From Setophaga petechia (lineage: Eukaryota > Chordata > Aves > Passeriformes > Parulidae): 64,000 nucleotides of DNA. The position numbers were made by a program, and so were the translations under genes. Below the pieces are notes generated by a model. It was not told where the DNA came from. It worked only from the letters and a program-made list of their open reading frames with translations, and did no database searches. The stretch spans positions 27,023,121-27,087,120 of the forward strand of contig JANCRA010000004.1 of the NCBI GenBank assembly GCA_024362935.1. The letters are read 5' to 3'. Below are positions 1-14,122 of this stretch, piece after piece (position 1 is the stretch's first letter; each line of letters opens with the position of its first letter).

Positions 1-274
1 GAGCTTAGATCACATAAGCAATTAAATTTTGTCACTTTCAGAGAACTTTTGTTCTTTTTAAACTATGTAATACTACAGTACTTCCTGGTTTTACTTTTCT
101 GGATTGTTTACATAAACTGCATTAGCCATGCTGACAGGTGATAGTCTAAATATGTTTAAGAGTTACCTGAACATAGATTAAGAGAAATCTACATTTAACA
201 GTGTTTCTTATTTAATGTTTTTCAATGCTGTCTTGGTATTTTTGTCTCTTGCCTTGAGAAATACCTGGCCCACT

Positions 275-360
275 CCCCCAAAAAAAAACCCAACAAAACA
301 CCCAAAAAACATCCCCCCTCTCAAAAAACAAAACAAAACAAAACAAAAAACACAACGAAA
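275..360. repeat. A/C-rich low-complexity tract
   Basis: Runs of A broken by C in a form common in bird introns. It is T/G-rich on the inferred sense (-) strand, as are similar tracts at 13711-13782, 26294-26319 and 28905-28952. Confidence 0.85.
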
Positions 361-3300
361 ACACATGAAGAATCTTTCACATTCTTTAGAAATTATTATT
401 TGACTATCTTGATAGTGTGGAAAAACCCAGTTCAGTATCAGATTCTTGTTTTTCAAGCTTTCAAGCCAGTTTTTAACAAAATATGCCAGATACTGACAGG
501 GTCCAGATTCTGAAGTTTCTTGACTCTCAGAGGAGGCAAATACAACAACTACCTTTTCCACACAGCTGCAGTTTTCACTACCAAAACATCTCTGGGCTAG
601 TTTGCCCACTGAGAACAATCAACTTGTTTGGCTGTACATATTCCCACACACTGTCAACCCCCTGCACTGCTCAGGGACAGTATGCAAAACCAGCCTTACA
701 TTACCCTTAAAAGTACATTCAAAACACTGCCTTCCTTTTTCCTTTTTTTTTTAATTCCCTAAAGTTATTTGGCATCCTTGCATGTGCGACAGAAGGAAAA
801 AGAGGAGCAATTTTCACCTCAACACATAAAATTACAAGCCAGTACTTCTTCAACTGCACAGCAAAAGATTCTGCACCCTAAAGAGAAGCCTTGGAAGAGG
901 TTACCTGCTGTCCGTCCTGAGAAAGAGCTTCTGTCCTGGAAGAAACAGCCGACTTCAGCTCAAGGAGACAGAGTCAGCTTCCTGGTTTTGTAAGACCTAG
1001 CACAGCCTCCCTGAGGGAGTTGCACAAGGTTGCTGAAGTAGGGAATTTGAACCAAGTTATTCAAAACAGTGGAGAAGTAATGAAAACAGAACTTAACTGT
1101 CTTTGGCTATATAAAAATCAGAAATTGAACCTTGCAGCGGTATCTACTATTAAAAAGAATCTCAATTAAAATTCACAGGAATGCGCCCATTTTCTGTAAA
1201 GCCAAAACAAAACTGTTTATGTCCAAAAAAACCCTTCAAAATCTATGAAAGCGTATTTCCTCAAGTATTCCAAATTATGCAAGGACACCTCTGACTTATG
1301 AACAGGTAACATTTTTTCTAGTTCTGAGTATCTTTATCTCACTATAATGCACCACACCTGGTTTATCACACATGCCACTTTGAAACTATCTTCCTCTGAT
1401 GCTCAACTGTACAAATCATTATGAGAATCACTAGAACTGGTTAGGACAACACTTCACAGCATGACATAAACATGTCCATTCAATACAGCAAGACAACCAG
1501 AATGGACCACAAGAAATTTTACATTCTTGAATCCACCTGTACCACATTCCCACTTACATTTGGGATGAAGAACTACAACAACAAAATGCCAAACAGCTCT
1601 GTGATAATAATTCTGAGTTCTCAGTTTTGGATGCAGTGAGGGCATGGAAGCATCATCATTCCCAAGTGCTTTACCTGTCGCTCCACAGAGCTGCTTCTCC
1701 TGCCAACCACACAAATCCAGCTTTGTATTTGACATGAATCACACTGCCTGAACAGTAAAATCCATGCAATTTTTCTTCCATCTGGCATTACACACATTGA
1801 AGGTGGTGCAGTAAAGCCCTCTTTTTTTTTTCCTCAATTCGATGATGTATTTCGATGGCAGTTAGCTGAAGTCTCCATCAATGCTGTCAATTCTCTTTCC
1901 AACGCTCCAAGCTAAAGTCAGTGCCTCCATGCATATACTGTTTGTTTGGGAAGCTGCTTTTTCAGCAGCAAGTTTCACCACTTGGGTTTCTGTAAGGCTT
2001 ACACCGACCTTCAATTCCTTTTTTTTTGTCACCATTCATGCGATAAAGTCATATAGGCCATCTTCTCAAAGCAAACACAATTTTGGCTCCTAAACTTATT
2101 TCCACTGAAAACCTGATACAAAAATAAAGAATTAACAACAACAATATACTATAAAACTGGTAATTTCCCTCAGGTCTCTTTACCCTTGCATTAATGAAAA
2201 TAAACAGAAACATCTTATTTTTACTTTCCAAACCCATTCTTTGATACCTGACTTTCAGGCAACAAATGTGAAGCTCTATTTTCAGACACCACAGCAACAG
2301 CATAAAAAAGCAATGCAGTTTTTCAAGTTTCATTGCACTGACACAAGTAGAGTCTGACATTCTCAGCCCTCACACCTGGTCTACCACCAGGTAACAATTT
2401 TTTTCCTCTTTCCCTGCAGTATTCCACTTGCAGGATGAGATAATTCGCTCTTTTAAAACAGCACATTTAGGTCCTAGACACCAGCTGATAAATTACATGA
2501 ATGTCTGAGACACTCATCATAAATTTAGCAATGTGCCATGGTGAATGGCTTAAAACAACCATCCCTGGGTCCCCGAAATGGGGCTGGGAAAACAAGCAAG
2601 ATAACTGCTCTTCTTCCTTACAGCTGCAAGGCATCCAAGCCTACCTACTTAAGCCATCCTGCCTCTGGCTGCTTCTGCGTCCTCTGCTCTCCATCCACAA
2701 CTTCCCATCCAGACCTACACCAGGGTGCAACTGATCAGGGAGGTCAACTGATCAGCTTCCACAAGCTAAAAATCTGTTTTGGGGAGGGGCTGGATCATGG
2801 GAGTTTAAATCCAAGCATAGCGTCCCTTTCAGCAGCCATGCTAGCTTGTGGCAGACTGAAATACAAGTGCAACACTATGGGAGACTAAGTCTGTGCCTTC
2901 CTTGGGCAAGGGGGAAAACATGGGAGTGCCAAGTGCTCACTCCAAGTCCTCCTTCCTCATCTCAGGGTCAAAATAAGAAAAAGTGAGCAAGAGATGAGAG
3001 ATCTTGGTCCATGAAAGAAAACCCTGAAGGTCTGAGGGCTGTGTATGACTAGGCCTGTGAAAGACATAATGCAGCTCTCCCCTCTAATGCTGTATAGCAC
3101 CCACCAGGTACGGAGCTTCCTGCAGGACTGCCTGCTGAAAAAGACATTGAAAAGAACAGCAGTCCACCCAAGGGTAACACCACTTCCCCAAGAGTAAACA
3201 CTGCTCTTCTGCTGCAACATCATTATGAAAACAACTTACTTTATTCTGCCAGTGAATAAAGCTGCCAATGAAGCAGCTACAATTCTTTCTCATTACTTTA

Positions 3301-6300
3301 AACCCTTGCCACAAGCATGTTACCACTGCATTTGCTAGCACATTCAAGAAATTCCACTGTCCCTAAGGACTGGCAAAGATCACATCCCATGGCACAACCA
3401 CATGTCCCAGCCAACCTCACTCAAAACACGACACATGAGGTCTAGGGTCAAAATTCAGAATTCACCACGCACTCCAAGGGTCATTTAAAATAGCTGAGAT
3501 CATCTCCAACAGCAAAATTTTCTGTATTTCTTACCAAGCAAGAAATACAGGAAAACAGCCTTGAAATTTAAGAAATCATCATCTCACTCTAACAGATACA
3601 GTTAACGCAAACAGCTTCAGCGGCAAGCATTTTAAAGGGTTTGGGATTTTGCTATGTTAAAGATTTGGTAGGTCAGAAATGAATTATCCTTTTTTACTGT
3701 GTTAAAAACTCTACATCAACCCCCTTAATTTTTATGCTGATAAGTAACAGAACACTTCTGAAATACACTGCTAGTGCTTTCCACCGACAGACATGGATTT
3801 TACAAATTATCCTTAGATTATTTTACCATTGCTCACTAATAACCTTCGCTGTTTTTTAATGTACAGCAAACGAGCCTGCACTCTTCTGTAAGATATACAA
3901 AGGAATTATTGATACCAGCAAATACAAAAATGTTTGCACAGAACAGAACTTGTTAAACATAAGCAGAACTCAGTCAGTAACAACTCAGCAATGACTGACT
4001 CAGGAGTCTGGAAAAAAAAAAAAACAAAACCTTCTGACAGAAATGCAGTGATTAATCATTTGCTGTTGCATCTATTCTATGGGGTTATACAGCATTGATC
4101 ATAACTGTTCCTGCCTCAATACAACCCTTGTGCTGATATTAATAATGCAAAGGTCATTTTGACCTTTACCTAGTAACAGGGTATCAGTTTGTGCCCATAT
4201 TACCGCTTTGCGTACATCCAAAAACACAGGTGCAGATCTTTCAGTGCAAGTGCTTCAGGTTTCACATCAAATTATGTGTGAGCATGTCAGGAACAGGATT
4301 AATAGAAGCTTTGCTCGCAGAACATTCTCATGAGCATTACTGGGATTTTAACTCCTGCAAAGCCTAAAATGAGCTTTTTCTTATGCCACATGAAATGCTG
4401 CAGAGAGAGTCATTATAACACTCGATGATTAACTTTGAAAACCTTGTTTGCAGTATCATTATAGATGTTTTAGGAGGAAAGATAGGAAATATGCATACCA
4501 CAGAGGTTCTGCCTCAAACTTTGTTGACAAAACAGATAATTACTACAAGTTTCTAGCCATTGAAAGCTAAATTTAAGGGGTTTTAATATTATAGAAAAGC
4601 AGAACTGGAAAATTACACAAGGCATTAGAGGCAAGATGAGATTTATGTGCTTCCTACAAGGTTTAGGGCTTAACAAAGAAACAAAGCTTTCCTTGGCAAT
4701 GCTGACCTCCAAATGTCACAGCAACCACCATTCATGTCTTATCTCAAACCAGAGATTCCCATCCCAGAACACTTACAGCTTTCACATTTCAAATGTCAGA
4801 GTTGAAAAATTAGGTTAAGCTGAGCCAAATGCAAAAGTTAATCCCAAACAAGAGAGATATGTCAGAGAATTCAGTGGCAATTAATGTCACTTCTGAACCA
4901 GATTCTGCAGGTGTTCAAGCCATTAGCTGCTTCCCTGTATCCCTTTGTAACTTTCTGTGGCCATCAGACACTGGTGACATGTTACCAGAAAACATGCAAA
5001 GAAGAACATCCTTAAGACTGCTATATCCCCTTTCCTTGGTGCACAACCCAGAACAAGTGGAGACAGGACTTGAGAGGACACCTTCACTGTCTACATACCA
5101 AACGTCATTCTATGCCACAAAACACCCTTCTCTTCTAAAGTGCGCTCAATAAAGCAAAAAACTAACGAAAGCCCCCATATAGCCTATAAAATAAATAGGT
5201 CCTTTCTATAAAGGAAAACACGTATCATCTTTCTATATTAATTCAAATCAATTAAACTTTAACCTTTAAAGTTCTTTGTGGATGTATTAATTTTCTAAAT
5301 TTAAATTTCAATTGCAATTGAGCTTATTTGCTAAAAATCTGGTCATTTGTTTTAATTTTTGTTTGATAAAGGCAGACTTAATACAGTAAACAAATTAATG
5401 ACTCTTACTAAAGCATTATTTTCCTTCTCACTGTCCCTTGACACTTTCCCCAATTATCTCTAATTGGAATATTAAACTATTTCAAAAGTTTATAATAAAA
5501 AAACCCCAAAACAATGTCTGATTAATAAAATGTGAACCCAGTAATGTTATTTATTTGTGGAGCAACTTCTGATACACAGTTTTCTTTCCAGAAAATTATT
5601 ATCTAGACTTCTTTGAATACAGAAATTTTATCTTTTTTTTAAGAAATTGAAAACCACTAATCTTCAAGTTTCCTATAGGATGTGTAGACTTGCACTGAGA
5701 ATTTAAACCTACTAACAATCAGCTTGCTTTTCTTAAGTAGCTTTTGCAGATCTAATAGAAGTCATCCAAGGTAACCATGAGTATACACACTACAAACTGC
5801 AATCAGTACTCCAGATTAACATCCTCGTATTAGCTGCTCTGCTACCGCTCCTCTACAATTTAAGACAGAATGACAGAACTCATTATTTTTGTTGCTAAGA
5901 ATCCCGTCTCCTGCTGGACTGTTTGCTAGCAAGCTTCATTTAAGCTTCCTTATTCTTACAGGCTGCAGACATATTTCTGCTTGGCAAAACACTGTCTTTA
6001 ACAACAGATTTGTTGTTCAGTGACACATGAGAAACTGCACTACAGTTTGCACGCAACAGTCGAAGTTGCTCACCAGCAGGGTCAGCCAACTGCAGACCTT
6101 AAGGCACAACACAAGCTGCTCCTTATTGATTACAAAACCTCCCTGATTGCTCTCTGAGAAAGTCTAAAACGAGTAGTCACTCTGCAGAAAAAATATAGGT
6201 ACCATAGTATCTATGCTCAAACAGCTTCTCTATCTTTCTAACACAATGGGCATTAAGCACTTTATCATTAGCTCTTTTGAGTCATGGCACTTCAGAAGTA

Positions 6301-6367
6301 TCTGAGTAAGTTAAAGTTTTTGAAATCTAACATGCTTTGAAAGGCTGGTGGCATATCCAATGCTTTA

Positions 6368-6832
6368 GTGACAGAAAATGGTGATGCAATTTCACAAGTT
6401 GACCCCTCCCTCAAGAATGCAAGTATTGGAATAAGATCCCAATATTACTGGGTGGAACACGCCTGGGCTCTTCTGGCCCTTGCTGCTTGGCCAGAGGCAG
6501 CAGCTGTGGTGTTTCACCTCAGAGAGACCTTTGGCTGGCTGGATGCTGCAGCTAGGCACTCAGAACAAGTCGAGGCATGTAGGAATTCAGTTATTACCTC
6601 TGATGGAAAGGCTTTAGGCAAGGTGAAAAGGAAAAGGAGACGGATTCTGCTGCACAGTTTAATCCAGAGTTTTACTCCAGGGTCACAGACACCTGAATCT
6701 TGTAATAGCTACAGCAGAATACAGACCACACGGTCTCCGTGTCTTTTAGGGTCGGGGCCAGGGGGAGGGAAAGGACAGGTGAGTGACCAACCAGGAGGGG
6801 GGGGGGGGGGGGTGTGTCTCAGAGGACAATGA
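6368..6832 (+). other. GC-richer block with a 154-codon frame, skew opposite to flanks
   Basis: This block is richer in G than its surroundings and carries a + strand open frame of 154 codons that includes a basic stretch (KVKRKRRR) and ends after a glycine run produced by the G16 tract. No acceptor or donor pattern or known domain supports it as a gene. Reversed skew and composition suggest a remnant of an inserted element, but I cannot name the family. Confidence 0.2.
6797..6812 (+). repeat. Uninterrupted run of 16 guanines
   Basis: A G16 homopolymer flanked by CCAGGA and TGTGTC. Runs this long are rare, prone to length change and to sequencing error, and can fold into quadruplex structures. 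On the inferred sense (-) strand it is C16. Confidence 0.95.
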
Positions 6833-9800
6833 CACTTGGCTAGGCCAACGACCCCGGGGCAGAGGGGCATCTTTTGAACTTCACCAATCACACCAGACGC
6901 CCTTGCTGGAAAGTTAAGCTCAATGGACAGCACTTATAGCAGGAGGGCAATGGGGAGGGGAAAGGAGAGGTTGGCACATCTGAGGGACTTCGATAGGTCA
7001 AACAGGATACTGCTTCACACCACAACGTGCAAACAAAACACTTGTCATGCTGTGTTGCCTTAGGTGATGTAAATGGCATTACTCCTCAGCAGGTGTTAAA
7101 ATTTGAAAGTACGGCTCAAAATGAACCTTCACCAAGACAATGACAAACTTATGACAAGCTAAAGAATTAGATCTATTTCATATATGTTTCAGCAGTGATA
7201 TAAAAGTTTCATCTTGCTGACACTTACCTAAGTTCTCCAAATGACTCATGATACACAGGGAACCAAAGACGCATCTCCCACTGCTTCTCAAGACTATGAA
7301 AACTGGTTGCTTCACTCTGTCTACTACAGGATTTTTTGCAAGATTTCCTACAGGAGTCCTTCCTGTTTAACAAGAGAGGCTTCACAGGACACTTCCTGAG
7401 AATACATGTCCTGAAAACAATCTGGTCAGGTCCTGACCAAGATGAGCTGCTGACTAGCAATTGTTCAGACCAGTCCATGGGCGATGAGTTTTTTTTCATC
7501 CAAGGCTCAGAACTTGTCAATAGCATCTATCTTCCCTTGAGTGCTCTGGTACATTTTCCAGCTCTCAGAGACATGAATTATGCTCAAGCTTCTCTGATAC
7601 ATGATAGTTCAGTTCCCAGTTCCATTTCAGAGAGAAAGAGTGCAAGAGCCTGGGATCAATTCCTTCACCTCCCAAGGACAAGGTAACTGCAAAAACAGAA
7701 GGTGACCATGCCTGGGAAAACAGCTACTGAGCAGAGCACTCCACCAGCTCCTGTGGCACAGAGAAGCTGCTGGTGAAAGCCTTGCTCAGGAAGCCTACTG
7801 AAATGTCAGAATGGACTCAATGAAAGCCTCTTCTTGGTAGGGCACTTGAACAACAGCTTAAAAAAGCAAAATTTTACTAATCAGTAAGACTTGAAGACTT
7901 CAGCAATTCCCAAAGAAAGAAGATGAGAAGCCTGCCTAGTGAGGATTTTCATGTGGCTTGTGAAAGTCACAACTTCAGCAATTCAGTGAAAGTTTGCACT
8001 ACTTTCAGCTTACACATCTTAATGCTTATGTCACTTGCCAAATAGTTCTCTCCTACTAAGCCACTTCATAAGGCTTCAGGGGAAAAACAGATAATAAACA
8101 AATAATGTTTAATAAACATTACTTATCTGTCCCTTTAACAGTCTGAAGAGCTGGTAGCATAGCTTGCTTGTGAGCACCTCCCATCACTTTCCATCCTCCT
8201 CTGTGAAGAGCTCCCAGCCACTCACCACACTCCTTCACTACTACCTTGACACCTACCAGAGCTACCTCATCCTAGCAGCTACTGCTTTGCCACCACAGGC
8301 CTCTTCCAACTGCACAGAACGGTCCATGCTGGCCACAGGGGTAGTACAACCACACTTTCAGTATTTATACACAAGCTTAGGAAACGCCCATCAGCTGAGA
8401 CAATCTCATGCATATGAATGCAGACATATGAAAAAGTGCCTACTCTCTCAGGAGCACTCTACCTGGTCTTCTAGCAGCCATACCCTGTGCCCTAAATTAA
8501 TCCCCCTCCATGAGCTGGTGCTAAGCAAGAGGCGTGAGTGCAGGCAAAGAACCCAGGCCAGACCCTCTACTCTCTTCCATGCTGCCAGAAGAGGCACAGG
8601 TTAGGTGGACTTCTCTCTCACATTGCTATGCAGGGTCCTATTTCATAGTTTTGACTCCAGGATGACTGATAAATTTTCAGACCAACAAGCATCAAGAAGT
8701 ACTCTCTCAGACAACAAAGCACATAGCTGGTTCTTGGGATGCCAACAGCAGAGATGCATGATTTCAAGGAATAAATGTGCCATCATTTGGATTGTCTCAC
8801 TGAGACTTAACCTAGAGCTGAATGGTATCTTTCAGGTGAAATGTTCATCCAATAGAAGCCTGTAGTCCTCCAATCCTTGCCTTATCTTGAAATTGAGACA
8901 AATAAGATTACAAGACCTTAAAGTGATCTGTTAAAGCAGATAAAGCAAACACTTCAGTGTGTTACTGCAGCACATTGGAAGACTTAACAAAAACAAAAAC
9001 TCTTTCTCAAAGGAAGAGGTCTTCATAGCAGCAAAGCTACAGAGGAACATGAAGCTGTTTCTGCTGCTAGCTTGCCAAATTTAAACAGAAAACAGCAAAT
9101 AAAAATGCTTAGAGGATATAAAATATTATCAAATCCCATTTCAATAATGTCAATTGCTCATGGTCCTAAAGATTAAACTCTATTGGATTAGAAAGGATGA
9201 CATGTCACCTTCAAAGGCCGGTCTGTGACAATTATATCCATAAGAGTGCAGAAGGCTGATCAGCAGCAGCAGAAGGATAAGGCAAGTCTACAGACCTGAA
9301 AGTCAACTTACTAGTTCACTCTGCAAATAATATTATAGGCAGGCCAGGGTTTACACAGCATTCACACTTAAGTCTACACAGTGGATGCTGCCCACCAAGA
9401 GGACTTGAAGAAGCTAGTGTAACAATGACTCAGTTTTTTGTACCTGAAAGAGAAATAACCACAGATTAGCAGAATTTGCATTAAGCAAATCCTGTGTTGA
9501 AGAGAACAACACAAGAACAGAACAGGACCAGCTTGTTTGGGCAAGTAACATGCCACATAGTACAGTGGAGATAAAAAGTAAAAATAAAAATAAAATTCAA
9601 AAATCAGACAGTTGTTCAGAAGAAAGCTATCTCAGGAGAATAAGACAAAGAGTAAGTTTTAAACCAGGGCACTCTACAGTCCCATCATCATAAAGATCTC
9701 ACTCAAGAGAAGCAGTACCAACAGCACAAGAGGTTAGGGAAGGGAGCAAAATGACGTGAAAGAGGCAACTGCAGTTACTCAATTAAGCACAACCTGAAGC

Positions 9801-12800
9801 CATGACTTAACGCTGTATCCTTGGAGTACTGCCCTTCCTCCCACCCTCCTCCTGGGCCACTTTCTGCAGCAGTTAAGAGTAGTGTGAAGCTACCTGTGAG
9901 CTACAGCACTGACAACCAAAAAAGTTGCAGGAGTCAATATGGGAACACCAGATTCATTTTCCTCTGCTGCATATTAGGAAAAATCTGGAAACAAGGCAGA
10001 CTCCAACTAAGAACTATTTGCACTCCAGTCTTAGCAGACGTTTTATCTTCTTAAAATATGGACCATTATTACATCTCCAGTTTCAAGGAAGCTGAAAATC
10101 TTCTCCACCAGCAGAGAAAAACACTTCCAAAATAGAAAAAAATGGTTTCAGATGTTGTATATTATTTGGCTCAAACCAAGGCTGACCAGACACAAGAGGC
10201 ATCTGATCCGCAAAATGTCTGCAGACATTTTCTTCTGCTTCTGCTTATAAAGGGTCTGTGGTTGACAGAAGCTAAACGAAGCAAGAGCAAAAGCAGAGAA
10301 TTTCCATGGGTCAAAAGATTAAACCTAGACTACAAAGTGGCAATCATTTCTGCCTTTATGACGAAAAGGCCATAGTTAGAACAAGCTGAGTGAATTTAGT
10401 TAAATCATAACCACATTAAGCCATTCATCTCTGTGCAGAACATCCCAGGCTTTGCAGCTAACATTTCACTACGTGAATGGGTAGAAACCTTGGCTCACAT
10501 AAGCTGGTTAAATGTGATTCAGCCCAGACGTCCGAATGGCTTAGCAGTCTTTGTTTGCAAAACATCAATAAAGAATGACAGACACAAATATAGGACTGTG
10601 TTTCTGTCCAGAGGACGTGCAAGGACTGGCGTTTAATAAGACTACTTTTCATAGCATATATTGCTAATACTCAGTGATGTACCAGAACTATGATATAAAA
10701 TGTTCAGTTCTTGTTCAAATGAAAGGTGAAAAATGGGTGCAATCTAGAATCTAAAACAGCTGCCCATTAGGGTGTCCAGAACCTTATGAAGCAGCGCTGC
10801 ATCTGTCAGCAACAAAGAGGGAGAGAGGAAAGAAGAAGTAAGAAAAATGCTGCCAGTCTTGGCAAATACCTGATACAACATGGGATGGGGTGAACTGTTC
10901 CACTTACAGCCACGACTGTTTTCATAAACATGTACCAGGGTAGGTCCAAAAGCTTTGTCCTACGGACAGTGGCAGGCACGAGATAGCTAGGGTCAGAATT
11001 GCATTTACAGTGGATGTGCTCAGATACTTCTATCACAATAGTGGCACTGTCCGGCTCTCTCAGTACCACATACAGTTCTGGAAAATACACAGATAAAAAA
11101 CAGCATTTTAAAAGAAAGTATCACAGACATACAAAGCTTAACAGGAGAATCCACAGTGCAAATAACAGGAGAAACTTCAAACAAGGCCAGTAACACAGCA
11201 GTAATTCATCCTCCCAAATTCAAGGTCATTTTCTATTCTCATGGTGGAATGTATTGATTCTAATTAAGCACAAAATTTCCTCCAGCAATATGATGTCTGG
11301 CTCAGCCAGTTTCCACGATGCATGTGTACATTACAAATTTACCCTTTAAAAAGCAACCTGGCTAAAACCTGTGGCCTTAATCTATTTTTCAAATATGTGT
11401 AAACATTCACAACAAACTTCCAACAACTACTATGCTGAGTTATTTGGTCCAGTATGGTGAAACAAATCAGTACACAAATACCTTGATAAATAAAGGCATT
11501 CCTCTGACTCAATCATAAACAACAAATTAATCCCAACACTACTGCCCTAGATTATCTGCTAGAGGCATTTTAACAGAGCTGAAACCAACAAAGAAGCTTG
11601 TTTAGAGCCCTTGTTTTATATTCCCCAGAATATACTGTACACCAACAGACAAGCCTGAACACGCAAGTTCAGATCTACCAGACACATCAGTCCTCCTCCA
11701 TTACTTAAAGCAAGCTAATATCCAATTTGTAATAAAAGAGGCATTTTACAGGCAAAAGAATGAATATGCTGCAATCAATACCAATAGAGTTAGCATTATA
11801 GCAGGACACTGTCTTCCCAGATATCAGGTTTACTGCCTTCAAATTTAATTTTAAAGACAACAAATTAAAGGAAACACTCAATTCTGAAAGGACCTAACAG
11901 CCCTTCAAATTCTCCTCCTTAAAGCTATCTTTGAAGCTCTACAGACATTCTGCTTGCAGGAGGGTAACTCAGATATTGTGACTTGAGAGTATTTGTCTTG
12001 ACCCAAACTTTACAAGTTCTTTTTTAACACTGGGGCTAGAAGGATTGGGAGAAAACTGAGCATCAAGTGTATCAATTGCAGCTTAGGTGCAAGCAAAGCA
12101 AAAATTTCCTCACACTGCACACACAAAATTTTGATCAACACAAGAACACTGAAACCCTGAGCAACCATGCTCTTGGTACACTTCTGCCAGAAGATTTTTA
12201 TATTCTAAACTAAGAAAATTACCTTTCAGTTATCACTCTCTGCCAAAAGCCATTTATAACTTAATTCTGTTACATTTAGTTATAAATGTTTTTCCACTGT
12301 GCTTTCCAGAAAGGAAGCAAAAAAGAGTAAAACAAAGGATTTTGTGGCAAAGAAGAGAATTCTGGGGTCAAGGAGCAAAAAATCAACTCGCAGAGAAACA
12401 TGCACAGAAAGTTTACTGATGAAATGTTCAGTCTTGCTCTAATTCATACCTATCATTTCACAGAACACAGGCACCACTCTCCTGCATCTGTATTTTGAAG
12501 GCACATGGACCAGTTGTTTTACACGGAGTTAAACAAATATTCTACCTGCCACACACTTAAGATGTCAATGTACAAGCAGTTGCTCTAGCCAATTTTGTTC
12601 CAAAAGCAGCAACTGCTTTCCTTGCCTAAAAAGAATTTATGAAGCCATCTGCTTACAGTTCAGTCTATTCTAAAAACATTCTGCATTCTTTATGCTCTCT
12701 TTTACAGTTCAAAGTCTGGCTAGCATCCCAAGGCTACAACCTTTGCAAAAAGCATACAAAAATTCCTGAAAATATTTTGTTCATATTTACATTAAAATAC

Positions 12801-12804
12801 TTCA

Positions 12805-12831
12805 GTATCTGCATATATCATATGCAGATAC
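12805..12831. repeat. Perfect inverted repeat, 12-bp arms and 3-nt loop
   Basis: GTATCTGCATAT at 12805-12816 is followed after ATC by its exact reverse complement at 12820-12831. Both arms contain ATATGCA-like POU-factor half sites. It could fold as a hairpin in RNA from either strand or act as a dimeric protein site. Confidence 0.9.
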
Positions 12832-13710
12832 CACATCACTGACAACATTTTTGGCAACACTTGTATTTTGAAGAAAGTCAATAGACTAGTAAATTGGAAT
12901 GCAAATTAAATCTTGGAATGCTTGTTTTTAAATATTTGAATGGATTATTTGGTAATGTAACCAATGTCCAATGAGGAAGCTAAGTGATCGACAATTTAAA
13001 AATACCTCAGTGTTAGAGCCTCATATAAGCACAGCCAAGAAATTAAGAACTCATGTTCCTTTAAACTCTATCCAATGCATCTGTAAAAAAGCTATCAGGA
13101 AATGCAGATTTAAAACAACTGCTGTAGGTGCCACAGGAAAGTGCCATGTTTGATTGCCACACACCTCTGACAGCTGCTTTCAGCTGTCAGGATGTTGCCA
13201 TCTATGTGGGATGTACAGGACAAGAGTACTGCAAGTAGCATAACCAGGCAAGAATGAACCTGAGGTCAATCTTCTACGTGAAGCTACTGCTTTTACACAT
13301 AGTAAAGACAGAGAACATATACTAGCTTTTAACACTACAAACTTAGGAGCACACTCCTCCAATTTGCCATCTGTTAGCATCTCTCTGGCAGCAGCTTAAA
13401 ACATGATCTTTCAGGGAGATATACTGCAGCAAAAGATTAACTTCTACTGCATCTGGCAATACAAATAAGAGTAAGCTTGGTTTTCCAATTGAAAAATACT
13501 CCCTTTGCCCACAAGTTCAAAACCTGTTTCATTGTGCATCCAACAGCACTCTGAAATCAACAGTGCTGCAAATCCATTAGGAAACAGAAAACACATTCAT
13601 CATGGTACCAAGCAGACTGGGAGCTTCAATTTTGCCTGGCTCTTCTAGATCACTTTCAAACGCAGTTAATGGTTATGCTAAATTACCAATGTAACACCAT
13701 GATCCAGAAA

Positions 13711-13782
13711 CCAAAAAACAAACAAAACAAACAAACATACAAACAAAACAAAAAAACCCCAACCAAAAACCAACCAAAAACC
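13711..13782. repeat. A/C-rich low-complexity tract
   Basis: Irregular AAAC and AACC units. Same orientation as the tract near position 300. Confidence 0.85.
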
Positions 13783-14093
13783 TGTAAATGGCACAATAAC
13801 ACCTTACTTTGTTTGCAGGGAAACAAAGCCTTCAGAGTAGTAGCCTGAATATACATGTTTTGGGTTTCATTGCTTCCACAGTGAGACTTTCTAGAAGACT
13901 GGCAACAAGAAGGGGAGGTATCTTTCAAATATTTTTATGACCGTTTCCAAAAAGCACGGTTTCTCTGTGGGACTCACACTTAATGTACTAAGACACATTA
14001 CATATCCAAAATTTCAGTAATCATCTGGTGCCTAGGAAAGTTATGACAATAGCACAGGACAGGCAAAAATTAAGACCAAAGCTGCTGTTTAAA

Positions 14094-14122
14094 ATGAATG
14101 AATAAATAAATAAATAAATAAA
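14094..14122. repeat. AAAT tetranucleotide microsatellite
   Basis: About six AAAT-type units with an imperfect ATGA start. Confidence 0.9.

Noticed and set aside
9311..9451. - strand segment with a very good acceptor (TTATTTCTCTTTCAG) and GTAAGT donor
   Set aside because: All three frames contain stop codons, so it is not a coding exon; it could only be noncoding or a chance site.
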